Shown: positions 38,621-49,800, counted from the first letter of the stretch. The stretch: DNA of 64,000 nucleotides from an uncultured Christensenella sp. (GCA_910578565.1 CAJTQF010000001.1:434001-498000); one strand, 5' to 3'. Made by a program: numbers and translations. Notes: generated by a model not told the origin, from the letters alone.

Positions 38621-39343
38621 ATGCAGAAAAAGGAACAGCTCTACGAAGGTAAAGCGAAAAAGGTGTATGCAACCGAAAATGCAGATTACGTAATCGTGTC
38701 TTACAAAGACGATGCAACTGCTTTTAACGGACTTAAAAAAGGTACCATTTCGGGCAAAGGCGTTATTAACAATATAATGAGCAATATGATGATGCAGATG
38801 CTTGAAAAAAAAGGGATACCCACGCATTTCGTTGAACAGATTGACGACAGAAATACCGTAGTTAAAAAAGTTGAAATAGTTCCGCTTGAAGTAATTATAA
38901 GAAACGTCGCCGCGGGCAGTTTTTCAAAGAGATACGGCGTTGCCGAAGGCACTGCGTTCTGTCAGCCGACTATAGAGTTTTCATATAAGAACGACGATCT
39001 GGGCGACCCCTTAATCAACGATTATCACGCATTGGCTCTCAATCTTGCAACACCGTCGGAAATAGCTACGATTAAAAATATGGCTTTTGCCGTAAACGAC
39101 GCAATGAAAGAGTTCTTCAAAGAAATGCATATAGACCTTATAGACTTCAAACTCGAATTCGGCAGATTTAAGGGCAATATTGTTCTCGCCGACGAAATTT
39201 CTCCCGATACCTGCCGCTTCTGGGAAGCGGGAAGCTGGGATACGACGAAGCATGTCAGCCTTGACAAGGACAGATTCCGCAGAGATCTCGGCGGAGTAGA
39301 AGATGCTTACAATGAAATTTTTAAACGTCTTACGGGAGAATAA
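38621..39343 (+). CDS. purC: SAICAR synthase PurC
   Basis: 240 residues. YEGKAKKVYATEN, FNGLKKGTISGKG, VVKKVEIVPLEVIIRNVAAGS and DEISPDTCRFW are classic PurC motifs. It condenses CAIR with aspartate using ATP. purB, needed for the next step, is not in this cluster. AAGGAG precedes ATG; the glutaminase-dead PurF paralog follows 3 nt later. Confidence 0.97.
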   Translation: MQKKEQLYEGKAKKVYATENADYVIVSYKDDATAFNGLKKGTISGKGVINNIMSNMMMQMLEKKGIPTHFVEQIDDRNTVVKKVEIVPLEVIIRNVAAGSFSKRYGVAEGTAFCQPTIEFSYKNDDLGDPLINDYHALALNLATPSEIATIKNMAFAVNDAMKEFFKEMHIDLIDFKLEFGRFKGNIVLADEISPDTCRFWEAGSWDTTKHVSLDKDRFRRDLGGVEDAYNEIFKRLTGE

Positions 39344-39346
39344 TAA

Positions 39347-40768
39347 ATGGGCGGTTTTTTCGGCTCTGTAAAAAAAAGCAGCGCGGTATTTGACGTTTTT
39401 CTCGGTACCGATTATCATTCCCATCTCGGTACCAAGCGCGGCGGTATGGCTGCGTTTGATGTCTCGGTAGGTTTGCAACGCGAGATACATAATATCGAAA
39501 ACGCGCCTTTCAGAACCAAGTTCGAACGCGTTTTGTCCGAAATGAATGGTAACGCGGCAATAGGCTGTATAAGCGATACCGACCCGCAGCCGCTGTTGAT
39601 GGTTTCAAGGCTCGGTAAGTATGCGATTTGCACGATAGGCATAATTAACAACGATACTGAAGTTATGAACGATTTACTTGCCCGCGGCGGCTATTTTGAC
39701 GCTATGACGGGAAGTAAAGTAAACACTAACGAAATTGTTGCGGCGCTTATAAATAGCAAGGACAGTTACGTTGAAGGTATACGCTATGCGCAGGATCGGA
39801 TAGACGGAACGGCTTCCATACTTCTTTTGACAGACAGGGGTACTTTGATAGCCGCAAGGGATAAATTCGGCAGGCTTCCCGTGCTTGTGGGTAAATGTAA
39901 CGACGGCTATTGCGTATCATTTGAAAGTTTTGCATACAAAAAATTAGGTTATTCCGACGAGTGCGAACTCGGTCCCGGTGAAATTGTCGAAATTTCTCAG
40001 GACGGGGTAAAACAGCTTTCGCCGCCACGGGATAAAATGCGTATATGCGCTTTTCTTTGGTCGTATTACGGATATCCTACGTCTACGTATGAAGGCGTAA
40101 ACGTAGAAGTTATGCGCTGTAAAAACGGCGAAATTTTTGCAAAGGACGACGCTGAAACGCGTGATTTGCACGACGTGGATTACGTGGGCGGAGTTCCCGA
40201 TTCGGGTACGCCGCATGCGATAGGGTATTCAAACGCGAGTAAAATTCCGTTTGCCCGTCCGTATATAAAATATACGCCCACATGGTCGCGTAGCTTTATG
40301 CCGGTTAACCAGACGGAGCGAAATAAAGTTGCCAAAATGAAACTTATCCCCGTTCACGAATTTATCGAAGGGAAAAATCTGCTTCTTGTTGACGACTCTA
40401 TCGTAAGGGGAACCCAGCTTAAAGAAACGGTAGAATTTTTGTATTCGCACGGAGCAAAAGCCGTGCATATGCGTTCGGCTTGCCCGCCTATTATGTACGG
40501 GTGCAAATATCTGAATTTTTCCCGTTCGACGGGCGATATGGATTTAATTACGCGCCGTACTATTTTGGAGCTTGAAGGCGAAGACGGCTTTAATTACATC
40601 GAAGAATACAGCGACTCGAAAACCGAGCGAGGTAAAGCGTTGCGTAAAGCGATATGCGATAAATTCAAATTTGAATCGCTTGAATTCCAGTCGCTGGAAG
40701 GCTTGATAAAAGCTATAGGCATAGAGCCTTGCAAACTTTGTACTTATTGCTGGACCGGTAAGGAGTAA
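39347..40768 (+). CDS. PurF paralog with intact PRPP site but no glutaminase residues
   Basis: 473 residues, aligned along its whole length with PurF. It starts MGGFFGS where PurF has the nucleophile Cys (CGVFGVY), so Cys is Gly. The HRGQES glutamine-binding motif is replaced by LGTKRGGM, the AHNG oxyanion region by TIGIINND, and the DSEV motif is lost. The phosphoribosyltransferase motif LLLVDDSIVRGTQ (346-358) is intact and Fe-S ligand Cys remain (234, 379 or 386, 462/465/468). It may use free ammonia, act with another amidotransferase, or regulate the true PurF encoded next to it. ATG 3 nt after purC. Confidence 0.88.
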   Translation: MGGFFGSVKKSSAVFDVFLGTDYHSHLGTKRGGMAAFDVSVGLQREIHNIENAPFRTKFERVLSEMNGNAAIGCISDTDPQPLLMVSRLGKYAICTIGIINNDTEVMNDLLARGGYFDAMTGSKVNTNEIVAALINSKDSYVEGIRYAQDRIDGTASILLLTDRGTLIAARDKFGRLPVLVGKCNDGYCVSFESFAYKKLGYSDECELGPGEIVEISQDGVKQLSPPRDKMRICAFLWSYYGYPTSTYEGVNVEVMRCKNGEIFAKDDAETRDLHDVDYVGGVPDSGTPHAIGYSNASKIPFARPYIKYTPTWSRSFMPVNQTERNKVAKMKLIPVHEFIEGKNLLLVDDSIVRGTQLKETVEFLYSHGAKAVHMRSACPPIMYGCKYLNFSRSTGDMDLITRRTILELEGEDGFNYIEEYSDSKTERGKALRKAICDKFKFESLEFQSLEGLIKAIGIEPCKLCTYCWTGKE

Positions 40769-40771
40769 AAT

Positions 40772-42175
40772 ATGGACGGCGAAATTCATGAAGAGTGCGG
40801 TGTCTTCGGCGTGTACTCGACTGAAAACCGCGATGTCGCGCGTACTGTATATTACGGATTATATGCTCTGCAACACAGGGGGCAGGAATCAAGCGGTATT
40901 GCGGTTGCTTACGCCGATAAAATTTGTTATGATAAGGGTATGGGGCTTGTTTCGGATGTGTTTTCTGACGGCAGTTTGGAAAAACTTCCCGAAGGCGATA
41001 TAGCCATAGGTCATGTCCGCTATTCGACTACCGGCGCAAGCCAGCTTCTTAATGCCCAACCGGTTGTGTTTATCGGTAAGTGCGGTAAAATGGCGCTTGC
41101 TCACAACGGTAATCTTATTAACACACAGCAGTTGCGCGCCGCGATGATTGAACGAAACGCAGTATTTCAGACGACCATAGATTCGGAAGTTATGGCGGTA
41201 TTAATTAATGCGTTATCAGACGGTGATATTCTGAAAGGGGTTATGCGCGCCTGCCCGCATTTTAAGGGTTCGTATGCGTTGGTTATTATGACGGCGGACA
41301 AACTTATAGCGGTGCGCGACCCTTTCGGTATAAGACCGCTTTGTATAGGTACAATCGATAACGACTATATTGTCGCCAGCGAAACTTGCGCGCTTGACTC
41401 TGTCGGGGCTAATTTTATGCGCGATGTACAAGCGGGCGAGATTGTAGTAATTGACAGTACAGGAATTCACTCATATATGATGGACAATCTTCCGTTGCAA
41501 AGTAGAACTTGCATTTTCGAGTATGTCTATTTTGCCCGCCCGGATACTATTCTTGACGGAGTAAGCGTATATGAAGCCAGAAAAGAAGCAGGTAAAATTC
41601 TTGCGCGTCACTATCCCGTTGAAGCTGATTTAGTTTCCGGCGTGCCCGATTCCGGTAACGTAGCCGCGCGCGGCTATGCGGAAGAAAGCGGAATACCGTT
41701 TGTGGAAGCGCTTGCTAAAAACAGATACGTGGGCAGAACGTTTATTCAGCCTAACCAAAAACAAAGAGAAAGCAGTCTTAACGTAAAAATGAACGCTCTG
41801 CGCGCCAATGTTTACGGTAAACGTGTAATTCTGATAGATGATTCAATAGTACGCGGAACCACAATGCGCAAAATCGTAAAAATGTTGCGTGGTGCCGGCG
41901 CTAAGGAAGTGCATATAAGAGTGTGCTCGCCTATTATAAAGCATCCTTGTCATCTCGGTATAGATATTCAGACTTATTCCCAGCTTATAGGCGCATACAA
42001 GGATGAAGAAGCAATTTGTGAAAGCCTTGGGGCTGACAGTGTAAAATACCTTTCGGTCGATCAGCTTGTCGATACCTGTAAAGGCAAATCGGGCGGATTT
42101 TGTCTCGGTTGTTTTAACGGAGAATATCCTTACCCGTCCGACGGCTACCATGCCGATAAGTTTAAACTCGAATAA
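40772..42175 (+). CDS. purF: Amidophosphoribosyltransferase PurF
   Basis: 467 residues. A short propeptide MDGEIHEE precedes Cys9, the N-terminal nucleophile; glutaminase motifs HRGQES and LAHNGNL are intact; the PRPP loop is VILIDDSIVRGTT; the flexible loop GRTFIQP is present; Fe-S cluster Cys lie in RTCIFEY, VCSPIIKHPC and GFCLGC. It makes phosphoribosylamine from PRPP and glutamine, the first committed step. It starts 3 nt after the paralog, with AAGGAG. Confidence 0.97.
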   Translation: MDGEIHEECGVFGVYSTENRDVARTVYYGLYALQHRGQESSGIAVAYADKICYDKGMGLVSDVFSDGSLEKLPEGDIAIGHVRYSTTGASQLLNAQPVVFIGKCGKMALAHNGNLINTQQLRAAMIERNAVFQTTIDSEVMAVLINALSDGDILKGVMRACPHFKGSYALVIMTADKLIAVRDPFGIRPLCIGTIDNDYIVASETCALDSVGANFMRDVQAGEIVVIDSTGIHSYMMDNLPLQSRTCIFEYVYFARPDTILDGVSVYEARKEAGKILARHYPVEADLVSGVPDSGNVAARGYAEESGIPFVEALAKNRYVGRTFIQPNQKQRESSLNVKMNALRANVYGKRVILIDDSIVRGTTMRKIVKMLRGAGAKEVHIRVCSPIIKHPCHLGIDIQTYSQLIGAYKDEEAICESLGADSVKYLSVDQLVDTCKGKSGGFCLGCFNGEYPYPSDGYHADKFKLE

Positions 42176-42189
42176 TTAAAGGAGAAAAT

Positions 42190-43209
42190 ATGGGAATTTC
42201 TTATAAAGACAGCGGCGTAGACGTTGAAAAAGGTTATGAAGCGGTAAAACTTATGAAACAGCACGTAAAATCCACTTATACGGCGGGGGTGCTGGGTGAC
42301 ATAGGTTCGTTCGGCGGGTTTTTTAAAATGCCAAAGGGCGTAAAAAATCCCGTACTCGTCGCAGGGACCGACGGCGTGGGAACAAAATTAAAATATGCGA
42401 TTATTGCGGATAAGCATGATACAATAGGTATAGACGCCGTTGCTATGTGCGTAAACGACATAGTTTGCCAGGGCGCTCAGCCGCTCATATTTTTGGATTA
42501 TTTTGCAACCGGCAGTTTAAGCCCAGAAAAGGTTGCCACCGTGGTTTCCGGTATTGCCGAAGGTTGCAGACAGTCCGGTGCCGCTTTAATAGGCGGCGAA
42601 ACTGCGGAAATGCCGGGATTTTATTCCGACGGCGATTATGATATCGCAGGTTTTGCGGTTGGCGTAGTCGACAAAAAGAAGATTATAAACGGTAGCGGCA
42701 TAAAGGCTGGTGACGTTATTATAGGAATTAAATCCAGCGGAATACATTCCAACGGCTATTCGCTTGTAAGAAAATTGTTCGGTGAAGATATTAAAAAACT
42801 TCAAAAAGTAGACAAGGATTTGGGTGAAAAGCCCATTGATATTTTGCTTACCCCTACAAAAATTTACGTAAAAAGCATTCTCGAACTTATAAAGCGCGTT
42901 AAGGTTAAGGGCATTGCTCACATTACCGGCGGCGGATTTATAGAGAACATTCCAAGAATTTTTCCCGCGGGAATCGGTTGCGAAATAAAAAAAGATTCTT
43001 ATGAAGTTCCTGCAATTTTCAAAACGTTGCAAAAGAAAGCGGGTATTTCGGACGAACAGATTTACAACACCTTTAATATGGGTATAGGAATGGTCGTTTG
43101 CGTTGCGGAAAAGGACGTAAACAAGACATTGGCGCAACTTAAATCAACAGGCGAAGATTGCGCCGTTATCGGCAGAACTGTCGAAGGCAACGGAGTTACG
43201 CTGATATGA
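42190..43209 (+). CDS. purM: Phosphoribosylformylglycinamidine cyclo-ligase PurM
   Basis: 339 residues. MGISYKDSGVDVEKGYEAV, GTDGVGTKLK, GIDAVAMCVNDI and ALIGGETAEMPGFY identify AIR synthetase of the PurM/PurL ATP-binding fold. It closes the imidazole ring of FGAM with ATP. AAAGGAG precedes ATG; its stop overlaps purN (ATATGA). Confidence 0.97.
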   Translation: MGISYKDSGVDVEKGYEAVKLMKQHVKSTYTAGVLGDIGSFGGFFKMPKGVKNPVLVAGTDGVGTKLKYAIIADKHDTIGIDAVAMCVNDIVCQGAQPLIFLDYFATGSLSPEKVATVVSGIAEGCRQSGAALIGGETAEMPGFYSDGDYDIAGFAVGVVDKKKIINGSGIKAGDVIIGIKSSGIHSNGYSLVRKLFGEDIKKLQKVDKDLGEKPIDILLTPTKIYVKSILELIKRVKVKGIAHITGGGFIENIPRIFPAGIGCEIKKDSYEVPAIFKTLQKKAGISDEQIYNTFNMGIGMVVCVAEKDVNKTLAQLKSTGEDCAVIGRTVEGNGVTLI

Positions 43210-43826
43210 AAAAGCGTATAGCGGTTTTCGCTTCGGGCGGCGGTACCGATTTTCAGTCGGTTATAGACGCAAACGAAAGAGAAAATTTTTGTGAAATCAG
43301 TCTTTTGGTTGCGTCAAAACACGGTATAGGCGCGATAGAGCGTGCAAATAAACACGGCATCCATACCGAAGTCTTTGCAAAGGACGACTATCCCGATTTG
43401 GAAACGCTGTATGAAAAACTTAAATTTGTTTTGAATATGAACCGCGTCGATTATATCGTTCTTGCGGGCTGGTTAAAAATTATACCGGAAAGTTTTATTA
43501 AGGCTTTTAACGACAGAATAATAAATATTCATCCTTCTTTGATTCCCGCTTTTTGCGGGGCGGGGTATTACGGGTTAAAAGTACATAAGGCAGTTTTGGA
43601 ATACGGTGCAAAAGTTTCCGGTTGCACGGTCCATTTTGTTAATGAAGTACCCGACGGCGGCGCGATTATTGCACAGACTGCGGTTGAAGTTTCGGACGGC
43701 GATACGCCTGAAAGTTTGCAGGCTAAAATTTTAGTTGAAGAACATAAACTTTTGCCTTACTGCGTTAAAAAACTTTGTGAAGGAAAAGTTGTTAAAACCG
43801 GAAGAAACGTGCGAATATGCGAATGA
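43206..43826 (+). CDS. purN: Phosphoribosylglycinamide formyltransferase PurN
   Basis: 206 residues. IAVFASGGGTDFQSVID (PRPP-like phosphate loop), the formyl-folate site INIHPSLIPAF, GLKVHKAVLEYGAKVSGCTVHFV and DGGAIIAQ are present, with catalytic Asn, His and Asp. It formylates GAR with 10-formyl-THF. ATG 43206 overlaps the purM stop; an upstream in-frame extension is not family-like. Confidence 0.96.
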   Translation: MKKRIAVFASGGGTDFQSVIDANERENFCEISLLVASKHGIGAIERANKHGIHTEVFAKDDYPDLETLYEKLKFVLNMNRVDYIVLAGWLKIIPESFIKAFNDRIINIHPSLIPAFCGAGYYGLKVHKAVLEYGAKVSGCTVHFVNEVPDGGAIIAQTAVEVSDGDTPESLQAKILVEEHKLLPYCVKKLCEGKVVKTGRNVRICE

Positions 43827-43868
43827 TTGACTGAAAACGGTAATGAAAATAAGAATTAAGAGGTTTAT

Positions 43869-45488
43869 ATGGAGATGAAAAAGAGAGCGCTTGTCAGCGT
43901 TTCGGACAAGACCGGCGTGGTTGATTTTTGCAAAGGACTTGTAAATAACGGATTTGAAATAATTTCGACCGGCGGCACGGCAAAGGCACTTAAGGACGCG
44001 GGTTTGGAAGTTATAGGAATTTCTGATATTACGGGGTTTCCGGAATGTCTTGACGGCAGGGTAAAAACGCTTCATCCCAACGTTCACGCTGGGCTTTTGG
44101 CTATGCGTTCGAATAAAGAACATATGGCGCAGCTCGAAAGGCTGAATATAAATACTATCGATGTAGTCTGTGTAAACCTTTATCCTTTTAAGGCTACTTT
44201 GCAGCGCGGAGCTGATTTTGCCGAGTGTATTGAAAATATCGATATAGGCGGTCCCACAATGATAAGGGCGGCGGCAAAAAATTATCAGGACGTAGCCGTT
44301 ATCGTTGACCCCAAAGATTATAATAAGGTTTTGGACGAGCTTGCAAACGGCGGAGTAACCATTGAAACCAAGAAATATTTACAGTACAAAGTTTTTGCTC
44401 ATACCGCGGTATACGACAGCTTGATTTCAAACTATCTCGCCGCACAGCTCGGAATTACTTTTCCCGAAGAAGTTACTTTTGCTTACGAAAAAGCGCAGGA
44501 TATGCGCTACGGTGAAAATCCCCAGCAAAGCGCCGTTTTTTATAACGAGCAGACAGTAAGAGCAGGTTCGCTGTCTTCGGCTAAGCAGTTATGGGGTAAA
44601 GAGCTTTCGTACAATAATATAAACGATGCAAACGGCGCTTTGGAACTTTTAAAAGAATTCGGTGACGCTCCTGCGGTTGTCGCGTGCAAGCACGCTAACC
44701 CTTGCGGCGTAGGTACAGGTAAATCTGTATACGAAGCATATATGCGCGCATACGGTTCAGATCCCGTTTCGGTTTTCGGCGGTATCCTTGCGATAAACGG
44801 CATAGTAGATGAACATACAGCCAATGAAATTAATAAAATTTTCATTGAAATAGTTATGGCGCCCGCATATTCCGACAAAGCGCTCGAAATTTTAAAATCA
44901 AAGAAAAATATCAGACTTTTGCAGATTGAAAATATTTGTGCTAAGCGCGAAAAGTCAGCTTTCGATATGAAAAAAGTTTACGGCGGTTTACTTGTCCAGC
45001 AATATGATGAAAGCCTTATTGCGGGCGAAGATATGAAACTTTTCAAAACAAAAGCCGGTGTTGAAACAAGCGCTTTACCAAACGGAAATACAAAAACCGT
45101 TTACGGTAACGGTGTTGTGACCAAACGTGTTCCCACAAAAGAAGAAGTGGAAGCAATGCTCTTTGCGTGGAAAGTAGTAAAACATACAAAATCAAACGCG
45201 ATAGTCATAGGGAAGAGCGGCAGAACTACCGGCATAGGTATGGGACAGACAAACAGAATCTGGGCGGCTCAGCAGGCAATCGCGCACGCAGGTGAAGAAG
45301 CAAGGGGTTCTGTTATGGCGTCTGACGCCTTTTTCCCTTTCCCCGATTGCGTTGAAGAGTGCGTCAAAGCGGGAATAACCGCAATAATTCAACCCGGCGG
45401 TTCTATACGCGATAAAGATTCGGTTGAAGCCTGCGATGCTGCGGGTATTGCAATGGTATTTGTAGGCGACAGGCATTTTAAGCATTAA
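43869..45488 (+). CDS. purH: Bifunctional AICAR transformylase / IMP cyclohydrolase PurH
   Basis: 539 residues. The N-terminal IMP cyclohydrolase (MGS-like) domain has RALVSVSDKTGVVDFCKGL, STGGTAKAL and GRVKTLHPNVHAGLLA; the C-terminal AICAR formyltransferase has LRYGENPQQ-like MRYGENPQQSA, KHANPCGVG, SDAFFPFPDCVEE and QPGGSIRD. It carries out the last two steps to IMP. AAGAGG precedes ATG 43869; ATG 43875 is an alternative. Confidence 0.97.
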   Translation: MEMKKRALVSVSDKTGVVDFCKGLVNNGFEIISTGGTAKALKDAGLEVIGISDITGFPECLDGRVKTLHPNVHAGLLAMRSNKEHMAQLERLNINTIDVVCVNLYPFKATLQRGADFAECIENIDIGGPTMIRAAAKNYQDVAVIVDPKDYNKVLDELANGGVTIETKKYLQYKVFAHTAVYDSLISNYLAAQLGITFPEEVTFAYEKAQDMRYGENPQQSAVFYNEQTVRAGSLSSAKQLWGKELSYNNINDANGALELLKEFGDAPAVVACKHANPCGVGTGKSVYEAYMRAYGSDPVSVFGGILAINGIVDEHTANEINKIFIEIVMAPAYSDKALEILKSKKNIRLLQIENICAKREKSAFDMKKVYGGLLVQQYDESLIAGEDMKLFKTKAGVETSALPNGNTKTVYGNGVVTKRVPTKEEVEAMLFAWKVVKHTKSNAIVIGKSGRTTGIGMGQTNRIWAAQQAIAHAGEEARGSVMASDAFFPFPDCVEECVKAGITAIIQPGGSIRDKDSVEACDAAGIAMVFVGDRHFKH

Positions 45489-45513
45489 TATTTGATAATT
45501 CGGAGAAATCGGT

Positions 45514-46794
45514 ATGAACGTACTCGTAATAGGAAACGGCGGAAGAGAACACGCAATTTTGCTTGCGCTTAAAAAAAGCAAACGCGTGGAAAAACTGTAC
45601 TGTATGAAGGGCAACGCCGGCACGGCTGAAATTGCCGAAAACGTCGACGTTGATTATATGGATACGGTTGCAGTGAAATCTTATGTCGCGGAACATCCCG
45701 AAATCGATTATTATGTCGTTGCTCCTGACGACCCCTTGGCGGCAGGGCTTGTGGACGAGCTTGAAAGTATGGGTAAACGTTGTTTCGGTCCGAGAAAGAA
45801 TGCCGCCGTTATAGAGTCAAGCAAATCTTTTGCAAAGCAGCTTATGAAAAAATATAAAATACCGACCGCGAAGTATGAAACTTTTGACAGCTATGAAAAG
45901 GCGTTGGAATACGTTCGTTTGGCAGGCGCGCCCATTGTTCTGAAAGCCGACGGACTTGCGCTGGGCAAGGGTGTGCTTGTATGCGAAACGCTTGAACAGG
46001 CGGAAGAAGGTCTGAAAGAGATTATGCTTGATAAAGCGTTCGGAAATGCTGGTAGCAAAGTCGTTGTGGAAGAGTATTTGCGCGGATTAAAATATACTCC
46101 GGGTGAAGAGGTTTCCGTTCTTGCTTTTACGGACGGAAAGACCGTAGTACCGATGATAACTTCCTGCGACCACAAGCGCGCTAACGACGGCGATACCGGT
46201 ATGAATACGGGCGGGATGGGGACTTTTTCTCCCTGTCCGTTCTGGAATAAAAAACTTGAAAAGCATGTGCTTAAAAAAATAATGATTCCCACAGTCAAGG
46301 CAATGAACAAAGAAGGCAGAACATTTAAAGGTTGTCTTTACTTCGGGCTTATGCGTACGGATAAGGGAATGAAAGTCGTAGAATACAATTCACGCTTCGG
46401 CGACCCTGAAACGCAGGTTGTTCTGCCTATGCTTAAAACAGATATTATGGACGTATTCGAAGCCGTTACAGAAGGTAAACTCGATAAGGTTAAAATCGAG
46501 TGGGAAGACGGCGCTTGCGTGTGTCTCGTTCTTGCCAGCGGCGGATATCCCCAAAGTTATGCCAAGGGTAAAAAAATTACTGTCGGCGATATAGGCGACG
46601 TAACTTTGGTTCATGCCGGTACGGCAATGAAAAACGGCGAGCTTGTCACCAACGGCGGCAGAGTTATGGGCATTGTCGCCAAAGGCAAAGACGTAGAAGA
46701 AGCGAGAAGCAAGGCTTACAAAGCGGCTGAAAATATCAGTTGGGAAAATATGCAATACAGAAAGGACATAGGGATAAAATACCGTGAAGGTTAA
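45514..46794 (+). CDS. purD: Phosphoribosylamine--glycine ligase PurD
   Basis: 426 residues of ATP-grasp fold. VLVIGNGGREHAILLAL, SKSFAKQLMKKYKIPTA, VLKADGLALGKGV, TGGMGTFSP and EYNSRFGDPETQ are GARS signatures. It joins phosphoribosylamine and glycine using ATP. CGGAG precedes ATG. purL begins around its stop. Confidence 0.97.
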   Translation: MNVLVIGNGGREHAILLALKKSKRVEKLYCMKGNAGTAEIAENVDVDYMDTVAVKSYVAEHPEIDYYVVAPDDPLAAGLVDELESMGKRCFGPRKNAAVIESSKSFAKQLMKKYKIPTAKYETFDSYEKALEYVRLAGAPIVLKADGLALGKGVLVCETLEQAEEGLKEIMLDKAFGNAGSKVVVEEYLRGLKYTPGEEVSVLAFTDGKTVVPMITSCDHKRANDGDTGMNTGGMGTFSPCPFWNKKLEKHVLKKIMIPTVKAMNKEGRTFKGCLYFGLMRTDKGMKVVEYNSRFGDPETQVVLPMLKTDIMDVFEAVTEGKLDKVKIEWEDGACVCLVLASGGYPQSYAKGKKITVGDIGDVTLVHAGTAMKNGELVTNGGRVMGIVAKGKDVEEARSKAYKAAENISWENMQYRKDIGIKYREG

Positions 46795-46801
46795 TGATAA
46801 T

Positions 46802-49800
46802 ATGATTTTCAGAATTTTCGTTGAAAAGAAAGACAATTTACAGGCGGCAAAAGTTAAAGAAGATATTTGTAACCTGTTAAAAATTTCGGTCGCGGACATG
46901 CGTACTTTTATACGTTACGACATAGAAGGAATGAGCGCAAACGAATTTGCCGCCGCTGTACCGTGCGTATTTTCCGAACCGCCCGTCGACAACGTTTACT
47001 TTGAAGATATTCATTTAAACGGCGAATATTCTGTATTTGCGGTTGCTTACCTTACGGGACAGTACGACCAGCGCGCAGACAGTGCGTCGCAGTGCGTACA
47101 GCTTTTGACGCGCAAATCGCGTCCGTTGATTAAGTGCGCAACCGTTTATGCGATTAAATCGGTTAATGTCGAACAACTGGACAAAATTAAAAAGCATTTA
47201 ATAAATCCTGTAGAGTGTGAAGAAGTAAGTCTTGAAAAGGCAAATTCACTTGCGCACGTCGCCGTGGAAGCGGAATGCGTTAAAGAAGTGGACGATTTTA
47301 TCTGTTTTGATGAAGGCGCGGTGGCAAGGTATCACGCGGAAATGGGGCTTGCCATGTCAAAGGAAGATCTTGCATTCGTCCGCGATTATTTTAAAAACGA
47401 AGGCAGAAACCCTACCGAAACAGAAATAAAGGTAATAGATACTTATTGGTCCGACCATTGCCGTCACACCACTTTTGCGACGGAAATTAAAAACATACAA
47501 ATTTACAGCGATAACGTACATATCCAAAAAGCGTTGGATTTATATAAAAAATTATTCAATGAGCTTTATAAAGACAGAAAGGATAAATACGTCTGTCTTA
47601 TGGACATTGCTACGATTGCCGCAAAAAAACTTAAAAAAGACGGCAAGTTGAAAAATCTTGACTTATCAGATGAAATAAACGCCTGCTCTATTAAAGTTGA
47701 CGCCGTAATTGACGGTAAAAAGCAGGAATACACAATAATGTTCAAGAACGAGACGCATAACCACCCGACCGAAATAGAACCTTTCGGCGGCGCGGCGACC
47801 TGTCTCGGCGGTGCTATACGCGACCCGCTTTCAGGCAGAACTTACGTTTTGCAGTCTATGAGAGTCACCGGTTGCGCCGATCCTACCGAACCTATTGAAA
47901 ATACCCTTAAAGGTAAATTGCCGCAAAGAATTATTACGAAAACAGCAGCTAACGGGTTTTCTTCATACGGCAACCAGATCGGTCTTGCCACAGGTCAGGT
48001 CGAAGAAGTATATCACGACGGCTATAAAGCCAAAAGGCTTGAAACGGGCTTCGTGGTTGCTGGCGCAAAATCCGATATGATATACCGCGAAAAACCCGAG
48101 AGCGGCGACGTTATAATTCTTTTGGGCGGAGAAACGGGACGGGACGGATGCGGCGGCGCAACGGGTTCATCAAAAGCTCACGACGTAAAATCGGTCCAGA
48201 CCTGCGGTGCGGAAGTTCAGAAGGGCAACGCCCTGACAGAGCGCAAATTGCAAAGGCTGTTTTTGAATAAAGACGCAACCCGTATGATTAAAAAATGCAA
48301 CGACTTCGGTGCGGGCGGCGTTTCCGTTGCTATCGGCGAACTTGCCGACGGTTTGGTAATAGAACTTGATAAAGTACCCAAAAAATACGAAGGTCTTTCC
48401 GGTACGGAACTCGCAATTTCCGAATCACAGGAAAGAATGGCTGTCGTTGTAAAAGAGAGCGACGCGGAAAAATTTATACGGCTTGCCGCCGAAGAAAATC
48501 TTGCGGCGACGGTTGTCGCTTACGTTACCGATGACAGAAGAATGAAAATGTATCAGGGCGGCAGGACAATAGTAGACATTTCGCGCGATTTCCTTGATAC
48601 TAACGGCGTTAAGCAAATTACGGACGCCGATATTCAGGATTACATAACTCCGTTTTTTGAAGAAGCTGTTTGTGAGAGTTTTAAAGAAAAATTCATTTCA
48701 ACTCTGTCACAGCTCAACGTGTGTTCGAAAAAGGGACTTGCGGAAATGTTTGACTCTACAATAGGCGCAAAGTCCGTATATATGCCGTTCGGCGGCAAAT
48801 ATCAGCTTACTCCGGTAATTGCTATGGCGGCGAAATTTACGGGCGGTGAAACGGACGACTGCACGGTTTCGGCATACGGTTATAATCCCGAGCTTATGTC
48901 TTCGTCGCCCTTTACAGGCGCAATTTATTCTATAGTTGCGTCCGTATCGAAGATTGTTGCGGCGGGCGGCAGATATGAAGACGTACGTCTTTCGTTGCAA
49001 GAGTTCTTCATGCGTTTAAGGGACGATAAAAAGCGTTGGGGCGTTCCGCTTTCCGCTCTGCTTGGAGCGTTGTATGCGCAAATTAATCTCAGTTTGGGTG
49101 CAATAGGCGGAAAGGATTCCATGAGCGGCACGTTTGAAGATATAGACGTCCCGCCCACGTTGATTTCTTTTGCCATAGCTCCCGCAAAAGCGTCTGCGCT
49201 CATTACAAACGTAATTACGCAAAAAGGCGAAAAACTTTATCTTTTGCCGCTTGTAAAGGACAAGTGCCGCGTTCCCGATTTTGTTTATCTCAAAAAGCTG
49301 TACTCTTCAATAAATAAAAATATAGTTAACGGCAATATAAAATTTGCCACCGTGGTTGAAAAGGGCGGTATAGCCGCCGCTGTTGCAAAGAGCTGTTTTG
49401 GCAACGGTTTCGGCTTCAATTTCGTTTGCGATAAGGACGCGCTTTTCGGCGAACGTTACGGCGATATTATTGTATCCGTGACAGACGAAAATGTTTTAGC
49501 GGGACTTGAAAATATGTATATTGGCGAAACGTGCGAAGGCGGTTTTTCTGTCGGAAACGATAGCGTTGAATATAACGAAGCGCTTAGCGCGTATATGAAA
49601 AAACTTTTCCCCGTGTTCCCCGTTACCGCGCCGGCAGTCGGTGAAGCCGCGCTGTGTGATTTTACAGTTAAGAAAGGAAAGGCTTCCGATTTGCATATTG
49701 CAAAGCCTAAGGTATTTATACCAGCTTTCCCCGGAACCAACTGCGAGCTTGACACTGCAAGGGCGTTCCGCTTAGCGGGGGCAGAACCCAAAATTTTAGT

